Part shown: piece by piece, positions 6,915 to 16,499 of the stretch
Position numbering within the stretch: the first letter of the stretch is position 1
Layout: every line of letters starts with the position of its first letter
From: Phocaeicola_A sp964514145
Lineage (GTDB): Bacteria > Bacteroidota > Bacteroidia > Bacteroidales > Bacteroidaceae
NCBI GenBank assembly: GCA_964514145.1
Contig: CAZEPM010000016.1
Location: forward strand, 1-24,899
Direction of reading: 5' to 3'
DNA: 24,899 nt
Program-made: the position numbers and the translations under genes
The notes under the pieces: model-generated
The model's database searches: none
What the model saw: only the letters and a program-made list of their open reading frames with translations
Told to the model about the DNA's origin: nothing

Positions 6915-9641
6915 TTATCGTTTTCCGAACAGATTATTGAAAAATCTTCCAAATCTTTTTGGTGCTGTTTTTTCGTCAATGTCTTTCAATAAAGTAATCA
7001 GCTTCGCTCTAACAGACTGTTCGCAATCTGTGTATTTTGAAACCTGATCTGCAAGTGCTGGCTTGTAGTAATCTACGAGTTGTTTTACAAGAGAAGCATC
7101 AAGCATACGCTGAATATCATTTACAAAGGCTGCTGTTCGGCCCGGAACTTTAAATTTGTACATGGTAGCTTCACACAAAGATACCAATTGATCGACAAAA
7201 TAACGACTCTTAGTTCCTCCAAGTATTTTTGTGACATAATCATCGACATAATGATTCATTGTTGTATCATCAATGCTCTGGAATAAGCATAGCAAAGCAA
7301 TGTGTAAATCGGCATCACAGAACTCTGCGCCAATGGCTGCAAGATCTGCGAAGTAGTTACTGGATAAAAATTTCTCATCGACAGAGAATTTCATTTCAGC
7401 AAACGAATAAGCCAAGTTAACGGCTCTTTCTACCTTTCGCTCTTTTTTAAATGCACGTTTGAACTCATAGAAAGAAGCACTTCTTGATGTTTTGTTCAAG
7501 GAGATAGCCCATTGGCTTACCTCACGATAGATCATTGGAGTTATTCCACGAGTCGCATCATAAGGCAAACTTTCATCAATGAGATAGAACAAACCTTCCT
7601 CTATTCGGACACTCAATGCACATTCCTTGACGGCATGAATAATTTCAATAAACTCACTTGGTGTAGAAATTTTAATCCATGTTCTAAACAGGCGGTTTCC
7701 AGTATCTGGCTTTTTACCAAGCACTTTAATTGATTCAGCAAAAGCCCTTCCTAAATCATTATCAAATCTACGGGTTCGCTCTAAACGGTTTGACAATAAC
7801 TGTTCGACCATTTCGATATTTGCAGATTTGGATGAACACAATTTGCGACACAATTCAAGCACACTTCCGCCACATACATCCATTATCGTATCCCACCAAG
7901 CAGCACTCTTGGATGGTTCATACTTATCGAGATATTCTGCAACAGAAAGTGAGATTCCATTAAATAAATCAGGAGCAGCATTCAGTATCTTTAATAACTC
8001 TGTCAAACGGAAAGAATCGTTCAATAGAGCAACAATAGACAAACATACGAAAGAGTATTTTTCGTTACTCTCAGCGATAGATGAGATACCTATTCTTTCA
8101 GAATTCAGCATCTGAAAAAACATATCCAATACTGTTTCAACAGAACTTGCATCGCATTTTTTTATTTGCTTTGCAAGATCAGGAAGTTCAGTATCATTGA
8201 ACAGATCTCGAAGTGCCGGCTGGAGAACTGTAATCATTCTAGCAGCTTTTAATGCCTGCCAAGTGCCGGAGATGTCGTTATTGCGTGTTGTTAGATTGCA
8301 AAGCTTGTAGCTAATAATATCTGCAAGGCAACCGGTAATATCTCGCACTCTTCCAACGGCTTTAGCAAGATTCCACATGTATTTCAATAAGGAGAAACCT
8401 TGTGTTTCATCTTCTCTTGCGAAACGCTGATATACATTCAAACATTCGTCAATGAGATAGTTGTTTAGTGCCAGATTATTCGGTGCGCCAAATTGTAATA
8501 GAATATTCAAACAATAAATTGTATCGGAATATCCCCATTTATCGGACTTGTGGTTGGAGTCTAGTAGGTATTTATATGCATCAAACAGTTCAGGTAGCTT
8601 TCCAGTTAAATCTTGGAAAGGAAGACTTGGGAGGATTACGTTACAAAAGTCCTGAATATCCGCATCATACTGAACAACTGCAGAATAATAAGGCTTCCGA
8701 ATAGAATCGTCAGGCTGAAAACTGATACTTTTAGTAGTGCCATCAATGATCACAAAATTACTGGTGGCCATTTGTTTCAGGGCTGTACAGAAATTGTCCT
8801 TAGGATGATAGCCTACAATCATGCAATATGGATGACGTGTCTGAGGAATACTGCGATTCATCATAGGATAGAACCGTCCTGTATCGTCAGTGTAATAGAA
8901 TAATATACTATCTGCTTGTGTACCGAGTTTGGAACGGTTAGTTGTGAAGGTGATTTTTTGAGCCATAGATGCCGAAAAACCATATTCGATTGCGGCAATC
9001 CACAATTCAACATTGTCAGGAGTGTCCCTAATCAAAAGAACTTTGCGTTCTCCTTCGGGTTTCCTGAATTCCTGCAACAAAAACCAAATACCTGCTTTGA
9101 CTGCATTGGCACGACCATCCGCAACGAATTTCTTTATTACCGATGTGTTAATATATCCGTTAGACGGGGTACTACTCACCTGTGGTAGCAAGGCGGGAGT
9201 AGCATTGGGATCATTATCTAAGTAGTACTCATTTTCAGATTTCTGATGGGCATCCCATGCCGTAGAACCAAACCATTCAGCAGGATAGCCTTCAATATCA
9301 CCAACAAAACTTTGTTTAATATAGGTTCCGGTTCTGTGACCTTGACCGTTTGCACGAGGAACCTTGCAGTGTGGACGAGCAACCTCATAAGAGAGCGCAT
9401 AAACACCCGGAGCAACCATCGAGTATTCATACGAGTTGAACAGACCTACCGGTGAAGTTTCCTTTGCACCGTTTTGTATAGCCAAACGAGCTTGTAAAAA
9501 ATCATAGTTAGAGAGCCGTTTGTTAGAGAACAATTCGGAACTCATTGAAAAAACACCGAATCCATCACCACGTACAACCTGACCCTTATTTTTTAGGTCA
9601 CGATGCGGTGAGCAACGTGTGTATATTAACTGATCTAACAT
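6915..9641 (-). CDS. GAP1-like GTPase-associated protein
   Basis: About 908 residues from the ATG at 9641, which has AGGAAGG 8 bases upstream. An in-frame ATG at 9695 lacks such a site and adds 18 residues not typical of the family. The N terminus, with LDQLIYTRC and DGFGVFSMS, fits the GTPase-associated protein 1 N-terminal domain type 2 (GAP1-N2). A middle part (about residues 160-260, with W-F-L-L-Q-E-F and VELWIAAIEYGFS) is consistent with the GAP1 middle region. The rest is a long, helical, repeat-like scaffold. These proteins occur beside unusual GTPases in predicted conflict systems and are thought to partner them. Here it directly follows the zinc-ribbon GTPase (70-base gap). There is no signal peptide or membrane segment. 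Confidence 0.7.
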   Translation of the reverse strand: MLDQLIYTRCSPHRDLKNKGQVVRGDGFGVFSMSSELFSNKRLSNYDFLQARLAIQNGAKETSPVGLFNSYEYSMVAPGVYALSYEVARPHCKVPRANGQGHRTGTYIKQSFVGDIEGYPAEWFGSTAWDAHQKSENEYYLDNDPNATPALLPQVSSTPSNGYINTSVIKKFVADGRANAVKAGIWFLLQEFRKPEGERKVLLIRDTPDNVELWIAAIEYGFSASMAQKITFTTNRSKLGTQADSILFYYTDDTGRFYPMMNRSIPQTRHPYCMIVGYHPKDNFCTALKQMATSNFVIIDGTTKSISFQPDDSIRKPYYSAVVQYDADIQDFCNVILPSLPFQDLTGKLPELFDAYKYLLDSNHKSDKWGYSDTIYCLNILLQFGAPNNLALNNYLIDECLNVYQRFAREDETQGFSLLKYMWNLAKAVGRVRDITGCLADIISYKLCNLTTRNNDISGTWQALKAARMITVLQPALRDLFNDTELPDLAKQIKKCDASSVETVLDMFFQMLNSERIGISSIAESNEKYSFVCLSIVALLNDSFRLTELLKILNAAPDLFNGISLSVAEYLDKYEPSKSAAWWDTIMDVCGGSVLELCRKLCSSKSANIEMVEQLLSNRLERTRRFDNDLGRAFAESIKVLGKKPDTGNRLFRTWIKISTPSEFIEIIHAVKECALSVRIEEGLFYLIDESLPYDATRGITPMIYREVSQWAISLNKTSRSASFYEFKRAFKKERKVERAVNLAYSFAEMKFSVDEKFLSSNYFADLAAIGAEFCDADLHIALLCLFQSIDDTTMNHYVDDYVTKILGGTKSRYFVDQLVSLCEATMYKFKVPGRTAAFVNDIQRMLDASLVKQLVDYYKPALADQVSKYTDCEQSVRAKLITLLKDIDEKTAPKRFGRFFNNLFGKR

Positions 9642-9711
9642 TGCTTTACCTTCCTTTCTGTTCAGAGTATTCCAAAATATACTTGCAATGAGCACTTTTT
9701 GGGGGCTTTTG

Positions 9712-10821
9712 TTAGATTATAGGTACGATGCCTTCCTTGGAAAGCATCCAAATCAGTGGATCAAGAACACGATGGGGCATCACCCGTCCCAGCTGGTAGC
9801 TGCCCGTAGGCGGCTGACCAAAACTAGACACACCAAAAAATCTCACACGATCCTTACGGAAGTTCGTTTCGATAGCGTTTACGAATGCGGTTTCACCTCG
9901 GCTTTTAAGCCAGTCACGAATCTCTGCATCAACTGCATCAGAGTCAGCTTTTACAAAACCTTTCTGACTTAAATGAGGGCTGGGCTGCATTACAGTGGCA
10001 GATCCAAAACTGTCTTTAACAGCATCAATTTTTGTAAACACAACAGCAACATCACGGTTAATTAGTTTACCAGGAGCGATATTGCAACTTTGACGAACAT
10101 AGTTTGCCAAGCCATCTACCATATCGGTAGAAGCGTCTGCATCGTGAGAAGTAGATGTAGACCAATTAAGGATGTCCGAAGAAATAGTTTTTGCTACGCC
10201 CGGAAGTGCGAGAGGATCAATTAAAATTACAAGCACTTTTGAACCTTCAATATAGCGACTAATAACTGGGTCGATATGTTCGCAATCTTCGCCTGCACCG
10301 TCAAAAATGGTCATGGAATAGGACGGAATAACTTTATCCGTCATTCTGTTTTTGTCCTTAATTCTCCAAAGCTGCGGTGGCGGGGTGCTACCAGCGGCTG
10401 TAGCAGGAACCGGCTGTCTCATATCATAAATTGCACGATCATTTTCTTGGAAGATAGCAGTAGTTTGTGCATCCATTGCAGCAATAACCCACGGAGAGCC
10501 TGCGGTATGTCTCAGTTCATGGAGCATAGTAGTTAAAAAGTTGGTTTTACCAGAACCTGTAATGCCAAGGATACTAAAGCGAAGATACTTCTCATAATCC
10601 AATATGTCAGAAGGCAATTTGCTACCGCAATAGCTACACTGTCTGTCGCTTGCAAAGCCGTGGCAACCAGGCTGTTTGCACTTAGGCAATTTTTTGAAAA
10701 GAACTTCGGTTTTTGATGGCGTAGCCTCAGCTCCACAAAGCTGACAAACCATTTTCAAATCCTTGCTACGCAATTCCTGTAAACAGTATGGACAAAGTAC
10801 ATCCGAGTGAAGTAGTGCCAT
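9712..10821 (-). CDS. Zinc-ribbon GTPase (double-GTPase-family type), soluble
   Basis: A 369-residue protein. Residues 1-70 carry two CxxC-rich zinc ribbons (C10/C13 with C26/C29, then C48/C53 with C62/C65). The GTPase domain follows: P-loop GITGSGKT at 86-93, a DGAG switch-II motif at 174-177 (D-x-x-G), a LVILIDP strand near 197-203, and TKID at 263-266 as the G4 specificity motif. This is the layout of the DO-GTPase type found next to GAP1 proteins. It has no membrane segment, unlike the other GTPase of this block at 20558-22198. It probably switches an assembly of the Hsp70/J-like and GAP1 proteins. RBS AAGGAGGAT is clear. It lies 13 bases after the J-like gene. Confidence 0.8.
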   Translation of the reverse strand: MALLHSDVLCPYCLQELRSKDLKMVCQLCGAEATPSKTEVLFKKLPKCKQPGCHGFASDRQCSYCGSKLPSDILDYEKYLRFSILGITGSGKTNFLTTMLHELRHTAGSPWVIAAMDAQTTAIFQENDRAIYDMRQPVPATAAGSTPPPQLWRIKDKNRMTDKVIPSYSMTIFDGAGEDCEHIDPVISRYIEGSKVLVILIDPLALPGVAKTISSDILNWSTSTSHDADASTDMVDGLANYVRQSCNIAPGKLINRDVAVVFTKIDAVKDSFGSATVMQPSPHLSQKGFVKADSDAVDAEIRDWLKSRGETAFVNAIETNFRKDRVRFFGVSSFGQPPTGSYQLGRVMPHRVLDPLIWMLSKEGIVPII

Positions 10822-10834
10822 ATGTTCATCCTCC

Positions 10835-13800
10835 TTATTTCTGTGGTACTTTTAGTGATGCGATATTTTCAGGAGTGATTTCATACTCCGCCATATCGGC
10901 ATCGGATAGCATCAGTCGTAATTCAGTTTGAGATTTGACTCTTTCCCAAGTAGAGTCAGGGAACTCATATACATATTGTCCTGCAGGGAAACCAGTATCC
11001 GACTCAGGAATGGTGTGCAGTACAATTGTTTTAGGATCTAAGAGTTTCATTGGGATATGCCCATCTGAACGGTAAACTAGTTTCAGAACTGGAGTTTCCT
11101 CCGCATCAGTAGTGACATATAGTTTACAATCCTTGGGCTTAGGCTTCGATGAGAACAAACTTCCGCCCCACGACAATCGATACTTGATTTTTTCCTTTGG
11201 TTTATTGCTGATTCTCAACTTGGACGCATCGGAATAAACTACACTACCATCAGGCATTTTGTACTGACCAATAATGGAAATGTACAGATCAGCCTTCGGC
11301 GGAGTTTCAATGAGAATCATGCCGTCTCTGATGTAGTCCTGAATCGTAATCATGTTAAGCGTATTGCGCTTAACATCTTCAACGGTTGCCCACGGAACTT
11401 TAGAATCCACTTTTCTTGCCACAATATAATGAATGCGGTCAAGATTTTTGGGCCTATTTTGCAGGATTATTTTTAGTCTGCCGCCTTCAATTCTGGTTTC
11501 CGCTTTGTTGATTTCACATTTCTCAACGCTTGATGCTCGAATCACTTCCGAGATAATACCCTTTGCACCAGATATAATTACAACTGCCAATGCAATAGAA
11601 GTATTAGGTGGAATGTCAAACTGACACTGTTGAGCTGAGCTCGTTGTGTTGACATATGTTTTTCCGTTTCCTAAAATCGAGTTAATATCTGTTGCTGGAA
11701 TAATCTGTCCAATCATATTGCTGATAGAAGAGGAGGTTACCTCTCGAACTAGTACGGAACGCTGTGTTGTATCTGGAGAAGTCCATCGCACATATACGGT
11801 TCGCCCCTCTGTTTTTGAAGTAACATTCTTCAAAGCAACAGGTGGCTGTTCAGGGGTAAGCATTACAGTGTAGCCTTCACTATATCTAAAACCATTGCCA
11901 TAAGGATAGACACACTGCAATCTATATCCATAGGTTTTGTTGTTAGAGACTGTAGTGTCATCGTAATTTGCAGAAGCTCGCTCAGTAACTATGGTACAGT
12001 TTGCAGCCGGATATTCTGGAGGAGTAGCATTAACACATCTCAATATTCTAACGCCGATGCAGTTTGTTGGGAGAACCCAGCTGAATCGACAAACACCATT
12101 GTCTGCCGTAGCACGAACCCGCTTTACATCCAGTTCGCTAAACTTCTCAACTTCGCAAGTAATAGGATCGGAATAAATACCCTGTCGATGAGCAAAAACA
12201 GCATACCCGTAGCTAATACCCGGCTGAATAGATTTATCCTTGTATTCAAGAACGTTCAAACTCTGGACAAGCATATCGCCATCAGAGTGCCTTTGGGGAA
12301 TGCCGCTCTTTTTGCGAACCACACAATAAGATACACCTTTATCTCCAGCAGCGTTCCATGTCAAAGTACAAACTAGGGGTTCGCCAGAACTAATTGCTCC
12401 ATGAAGATTTATTGGAGTATTAGGTCTGCAAAGTCCAAGCATATCAATGGCTGGTTGATAGTCTTTTACGTTATCAAGTATTTCTACACAGCGATTTGCA
12501 CGAACAGATACCGGTAAATTGGATGCAGGCATCATTTTTTGCGCTTCAGCGAGCTTTTCTGCAATGATTTTGCGCTGACTTTCCAATTTGAGCTGAGGCA
12601 TAGAAGCGGAAATCGTTGCAAGGAGTTTTTGAGCGTTATAGAAGTTACCGGCTTCAATAAGGGACTGTAAATCATTTAATGGTTTCTGATATTTATCATT
12701 TTCTTCCTGTATCTGCTTTTGAAGCGCACTAAGTTTAGGGTGGCCAGGATATGCGTTTTGTGCATTATCCAACTGTTTTCGTGCTTCAGCAAGATCCATT
12801 TCCTTTAATGCAAACTGAGCTGCATTAAAATACTCATCGAAGAACTGCATTTCGCTGATATGGAATCCACAGGAACACCAATCTGCAGCCGCTGGAACTT
12901 TTTTATGACACTTGGGGCAAGCGACATAGAGTTCTGCACCACATGTCGCACATTTTCCTTTTTCAGCTTCTTCACGGGTTCTAAACTCCATTGGAGTTTT
13001 GCATGAGCCACAAGTTACATGGATTAAAGCTTCAATTGGCTCATAAGGATCTTGCATTAAGCCTGCTTCCTGATTGTATAGAGCTAACGATAAATTAAAG
13101 TCAGGAAAACTCTTTTGTATTGTTTTGATGCAACTTTCGGCAAAGTAACGATCTTTTTTGAAATCATCGGAAGCCGACTTCAAAAGAGCAAAAAAACCTT
13201 TTAATTTTTCACGTTCCAGAGATTGCTCATATTTTTTTCTGTTGGTTTCGGAATCAAAAACTTGTGTTGTACCGGCAGTAAATAGGTCTGCAAGGAGATG
13301 CCCTTGGGCACTCATGTCGCTGGCCAACTGTGCTGCGCCGGTTTCCATGATGCTATACAATTCTGTTGTTCTCTTTCTTCGGAAACTGGCAGCTTCTGTT
13401 TCCGATCCTCCACTGAAATAGCAAGCCAAATCAAAAAGATCAAAAACTTTAGGTGTCCACGGATATTTTGGGATAGACATTGCTCGGAGTTGTTCGATTT
13501 TGCTTCTAATGTTTCCTGAAACAACGGTTGTCAAAAACACTTCATTCAAATTGACAGCTTTTTCTCGCTTTTGTACTACAAATCCTTTTTTTACATAGGT
13601 ATCTTCGATAGTTTTTGGTGAGAGTTTCAGCTTCAGATGAACATTGCGAATTTGGGCATTTGTTACTTCTGGAGTTCCAGATTGCCCGACAAGCATAATA
13701 TCAATTAACTTCTCAAGCTGAGCAATTCGCTGTTCTTTAAGTGCACGAGCTTCAGCATTTCGGGTTTTATTGTCTTTTAGAGTTTCTACAATATTATCGT

Positions 13801-13972
13801 GCAAATCCAATTCAGCTGATAGTATACTGCGACGTACTTTGTCATCCTCGCTACCAAGCATATCTTCAGTGCGTTTTTTCCATGCAGCAATGGCCTTTTG
13901 TATTGCTCTATCATTTTTTTCAGGTGGATCGAAATCCAACCCTAACATTTCAAAATAGTTACGTCGTTCCAT
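10835..13972 (-). CDS. J-like/zinc-ribbon/TPR/FN3-repeat scaffold protein
   Basis: A 1045-residue multidomain protein. Residues 1-45 resemble the first two helices of a J domain (NYFEMLGLDF, then AIQKAIAAWKK), but the HPD triad needed to stimulate Hsp70 is absent. Residues 46-300 are helical and charged. Two zinc ribbons follow: C321/C324 with C341/C344, and C352/C355 with C366/C368. Residues about 376-490 look like TPR-type helices (A-x-x-A-R-K-Q-L-D-N-A-Q). From about 505 to 760 there are repeated beta-sandwich units of fibronectin type III character, with LTWNAAGD, CRFSWVLP and VYVRWTSP strands. The C-terminal 280 residues are further beta-rich sequence. Between an Hsp70-vWA gene and a GTPase gene, it may be the co-chaperone scaffold. 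Domain boundaries are estimates. Confidence 0.7.
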   Translation of the reverse strand: MERRNYFEMLGLDFDPPEKNDRAIQKAIAAWKKRTEDMLGSEDDKVRRSILSAELDLHDNIVETLKDNKTRNAEARALKEQRIAQLEKLIDIMLVGQSGTPEVTNAQIRNVHLKLKLSPKTIEDTYVKKGFVVQKREKAVNLNEVFLTTVVSGNIRSKIEQLRAMSIPKYPWTPKVFDLFDLACYFSGGSETEAASFRRKRTTELYSIMETGAAQLASDMSAQGHLLADLFTAGTTQVFDSETNRKKYEQSLEREKLKGFFALLKSASDDFKKDRYFAESCIKTIQKSFPDFNLSLALYNQEAGLMQDPYEPIEALIHVTCGSCKTPMEFRTREEAEKGKCATCGAELYVACPKCHKKVPAAADWCSCGFHISEMQFFDEYFNAAQFALKEMDLAEARKQLDNAQNAYPGHPKLSALQKQIQEENDKYQKPLNDLQSLIEAGNFYNAQKLLATISASMPQLKLESQRKIIAEKLAEAQKMMPASNLPVSVRANRCVEILDNVKDYQPAIDMLGLCRPNTPINLHGAISSGEPLVCTLTWNAAGDKGVSYCVVRKKSGIPQRHSDGDMLVQSLNVLEYKDKSIQPGISYGYAVFAHRQGIYSDPITCEVEKFSELDVKRVRATADNGVCRFSWVLPTNCIGVRILRCVNATPPEYPAANCTIVTERASANYDDTTVSNNKTYGYRLQCVYPYGNGFRYSEGYTVMLTPEQPPVALKNVTSKTEGRTVYVRWTSPDTTQRSVLVREVTSSSISNMIGQIIPATDINSILGNGKTYVNTTSSAQQCQFDIPPNTSIALAVVIISGAKGIISEVIRASSVEKCEINKAETRIEGGRLKIILQNRPKNLDRIHYIVARKVDSKVPWATVEDVKRNTLNMITIQDYIRDGMILIETPPKADLYISIIGQYKMPDGSVVYSDASKLRISNKPKEKIKYRLSWGGSLFSSKPKPKDCKLYVTTDAEETPVLKLVYRSDGHIPMKLLDPKTIVLHTIPESDTGFPAGQYVYEFPDSTWERVKSQTELRLMLSDADMAEYEITPENIASLKVPQK

Positions 13973-14016
13973 TACACACCTACCTTGTTCTTTGCTATAA
14001 GAGGATGTGGTACTCC

Positions 14017-16269
14017 TTAATTTTCGTTAATTGCCAACCATGTGGTAACACTGGTTTCTCCACTGGTACGTCCTCTCTTGGTGTTGGTTCCACCACCGAT
14101 TTCTTGGGCGATTTTACCGAAGCTTTGAGTTAGCTCACTTTGATCAACAAGCATAGCTTGAACATCGCCAGAACTAATATCTTTTAAGAATTTCTGATCG
14201 GCGCTTCCGAACCCAATTCCTGTAATATCAATACCAAGGCGGTGACAAGTATGCGCCGCAGAAACAGCTTGATCTTGATAAGACCACATACCATCAGCAA
14301 GGACGATACCTATTTTTTTGCCCTTTTCTCTTGAAAGCATAGATTTAATATCGTCAAACGGATGTCCATCGTTGCAAACACCTGTCATACAACTAGTAAT
14401 CGAACGGATAGAAGATTTACATTTATTCAGGTTACTTGTCAAAGCCTGGACAATTTTCGAGGTATCAGAAACAGCTATTGCTCCAATCTGAACATCCCCC
14501 GGATAATCCTCAAAATTATCAACAAAATGGCACATTGCATCCAAAGCATCTTTAATCGGTTCACCAGACATACTACCAGATACATCGACCGCCATAACAA
14601 CAGACAATGGTTCTGCAACAGGCTTCATTTCATCGGGATCAATAGGCTGACCATATTTACTCATGTCAGCAGGAACGGGTTCCTCTCGGATCGGTAAATC
14701 CACATTAGAGTTTCCCTGACGGGCCTGAACATGAACCATACCGTTAATGTCATAACTGTATTGAATTTTTATGGTTGTCGGATTGTCTTCTCGGTTATGA
14801 GATATACCAGAAACCACGTATTTCCCAATAATTTGGCACTCTAAAGGAGCTTTGGTTCCTTGGAGTACATAAATTTCAACTTCATTTTCACTACGAGCAG
14901 AAGTATAGTAATGAAATGCTTCCGCACACTTAACCGGTATTCTTTGGTTTGCAGGAACGATCGTCTTATTGATGTAACGTGTTCCCTCGGCATTTACAGC
15001 GATTACACCCATTGCATGAGCAACAATATCTACATGATTCATGCAAAGAGCATTAGCCAAGGCGGTTTCTTTCCCAACAACACCCGGTATGGAGTAGCTC
15101 GGAGTTTTGACTGGCTGGGGTGTATTTTTCTTGAATTTGAAAGGGCTGAAACTTCCAGTTTGCTTTTCTTCAGAAGGTGAAGCCATGGTAATTACACTAT
15201 ACTCCGGGAGCGGCAAATGAACCTGAATGGCCGCCCCCAGTGCAACAGCTTCATCGGGATTAACCTGAGCAAGAGGAGTGTGTCCACTAATTCTTTTTAG
15301 GAAAGTTGTAACCTGGCGCATTCTAGTCGAGCCGCCAACAAGAAGAATATCGGTAATATCACGCCAACCAATGTTAAGTCCACGCAGGAGGCTTTCGCAT
15401 AGTGTACCAGTACGCTCAATCAAGTCGGTAGTATTCTGCTCAAATTCTTCCAAAGATACAGTAGTAGAATACCAACCATAGTCAGGAAGATTCACCCGTA
15501 CATTCGCGGTATTGCGAGTGGTCAGCTGCTTTTTGATATTTTCTGCATTTTGGGTCACAATTTGGTGAATCTCTGGATATTCTGCCACGGATAAACCAGT
15601 TTCTCCTTCGATTTTTCCTTCAATAATCATGGAGATTCTAGAATCCCAATCTTTACCACCTAGGGTATGGTCTCCGGTAGTCTGCAAGGACTCCATATGA
15701 TTGCCTTTTTTCATTTGAACCAGTGTCACATCAAAAGTCCCGCCACCCAAATCATAAACCAGAACACGAGCATTTTCTCTCCAGTGGTTTACGCCGTATT
15801 TCATTGCAGCTGCAGTTGGTTCATTGATAATTTGCCGGATATTCAGACCAGCTTTTTTTGCGGCGTTCATAGTGGCCTGTCGTTCTTTATGGTAAAAATA
15901 AGCGGGTACTGTAACGACCGCTTCATTAATAGTCTGTCCAGTAACTTTTTCAGTTTCTTCTTTCAAATAGCGAAGCAAGATTGCAGACAGGTCTTCAGCT
16001 GTATATTTTTTCCCATTAAAACAACAGTAGGTCTCTTGGCTGCCCATACTACGCTTGAATACAGAAGCGCATCCAGACTCACCGGATTCAAATGCTTCCT
16101 TGGCTTCTGAACCAACAATAATTTCATCAGCTTCAGTAAACTGGATTACTGAAGGCGTTATTTTTTCACCAAGTGTATTCGGAATAATTACAGGCTGCCC
16201 TTTCTTTTCATCCATCATAGCGACAGCTGAGAATGTAGTCCCTAGATCTATTCCTACTTTAATTCCCAT
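14017..16269 (-). CDS. Hsp70 (DnaK-like) fused to a vWA domain
   Basis: A 750-residue fusion. Residues 1-355 form an intact Hsp70 nucleotide-binding domain: phosphate loop DLGTTFS (8-14), AYF and K72-region VFKR, NEPTAAA (149-155), DLGGGTFDV (173-181) and LLVGGSTRM (309-317). Residues about 400-530 resemble a substrate-binding beta domain. A von Willebrand A domain follows at about 555-725 with the MIDAS motif DVSGSMS (D562, S564, S566), a candidate T629 and D659 in LADG. The helical Hsp70 lid is missing. The fusion suggests ATP-driven chaperone cycling coupled to metal-dependent protein adhesion. The start is set by GGAGGTGGAG and overlaps the stop of the broken small gene as TAATG, so translation was once coupled to it. 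Confidence 0.88.
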   Translation of the reverse strand: MGIKVGIDLGTTFSAVAMMDEKKGQPVIIPNTLGEKITPSVIQFTEADEIIVGSEAKEAFESGESGCASVFKRSMGSQETYCCFNGKKYTAEDLSAILLRYLKEETEKVTGQTINEAVVTVPAYFYHKERQATMNAAKKAGLNIRQIINEPTAAAMKYGVNHWRENARVLVYDLGGGTFDVTLVQMKKGNHMESLQTTGDHTLGGKDWDSRISMIIEGKIEGETGLSVAEYPEIHQIVTQNAENIKKQLTTRNTANVRVNLPDYGWYSTTVSLEEFEQNTTDLIERTGTLCESLLRGLNIGWRDITDILLVGGSTRMRQVTTFLKRISGHTPLAQVNPDEAVALGAAIQVHLPLPEYSVITMASPSEEKQTGSFSPFKFKKNTPQPVKTPSYSIPGVVGKETALANALCMNHVDIVAHAMGVIAVNAEGTRYINKTIVPANQRIPVKCAEAFHYYTSARSENEVEIYVLQGTKAPLECQIIGKYVVSGISHNREDNPTTIKIQYSYDINGMVHVQARQGNSNVDLPIREEPVPADMSKYGQPIDPDEMKPVAEPLSVVMAVDVSGSMSGEPIKDALDAMCHFVDNFEDYPGDVQIGAIAVSDTSKIVQALTSNLNKCKSSIRSITSCMTGVCNDGHPFDDIKSMLSREKGKKIGIVLADGMWSYQDQAVSAAHTCHRLGIDITGIGFGSADQKFLKDISSGDVQAMLVDQSELTQSFGKIAQEIGGGTNTKRGRTSGETSVTTWLAINEN

Positions 16270-16482
16270 TACTCCACCTCCATTGACAGAACTTTATCTG
16301 GAATTTGTCGTGGTTGAGTTCGTACAATTTTAATTAGCTTTAATATTTCATCTGTGGAAAGCGTTTCCTACGGTATTTCTTTTAGAAGATACTTTGATGC
16401 TGTAGGGGAAAGAGCATCCATTGCAATAATAGCTGCCCCTCAGTATTTTTTCGATATATTGCATTTTATAATCGTTCTCCAT
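16269..16482 (-). pseudogene. Broken ~70-codon gene between Hsp70 genes
   Basis: An ATG at 16482 with AGGAGG 9 bases upstream opens a frame beginning MENDYKMQYIEKILR. The frame as written soon diverges into a short unrelated tail, but removing one G from the GGGG run near 16440 gives AAIIAMDALSPTASKYLLKE. That frame is then interrupted by a single TAG and resumes as ETLSTDEILKLIKIVR up to a TAA that overlaps the ATG of the Hsp70-vWA gene (TAATG). Start signal, total length (213 bases after correction) and coupled stop all fit one small helical protein that has taken a frameshift and a nonsense change. No family recognised. A sequencing error would explain the frameshift but not also the stop codon. 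Confidence 0.55.
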
Positions 16483-16499
16483 TTGGCAACCTCCTATCA

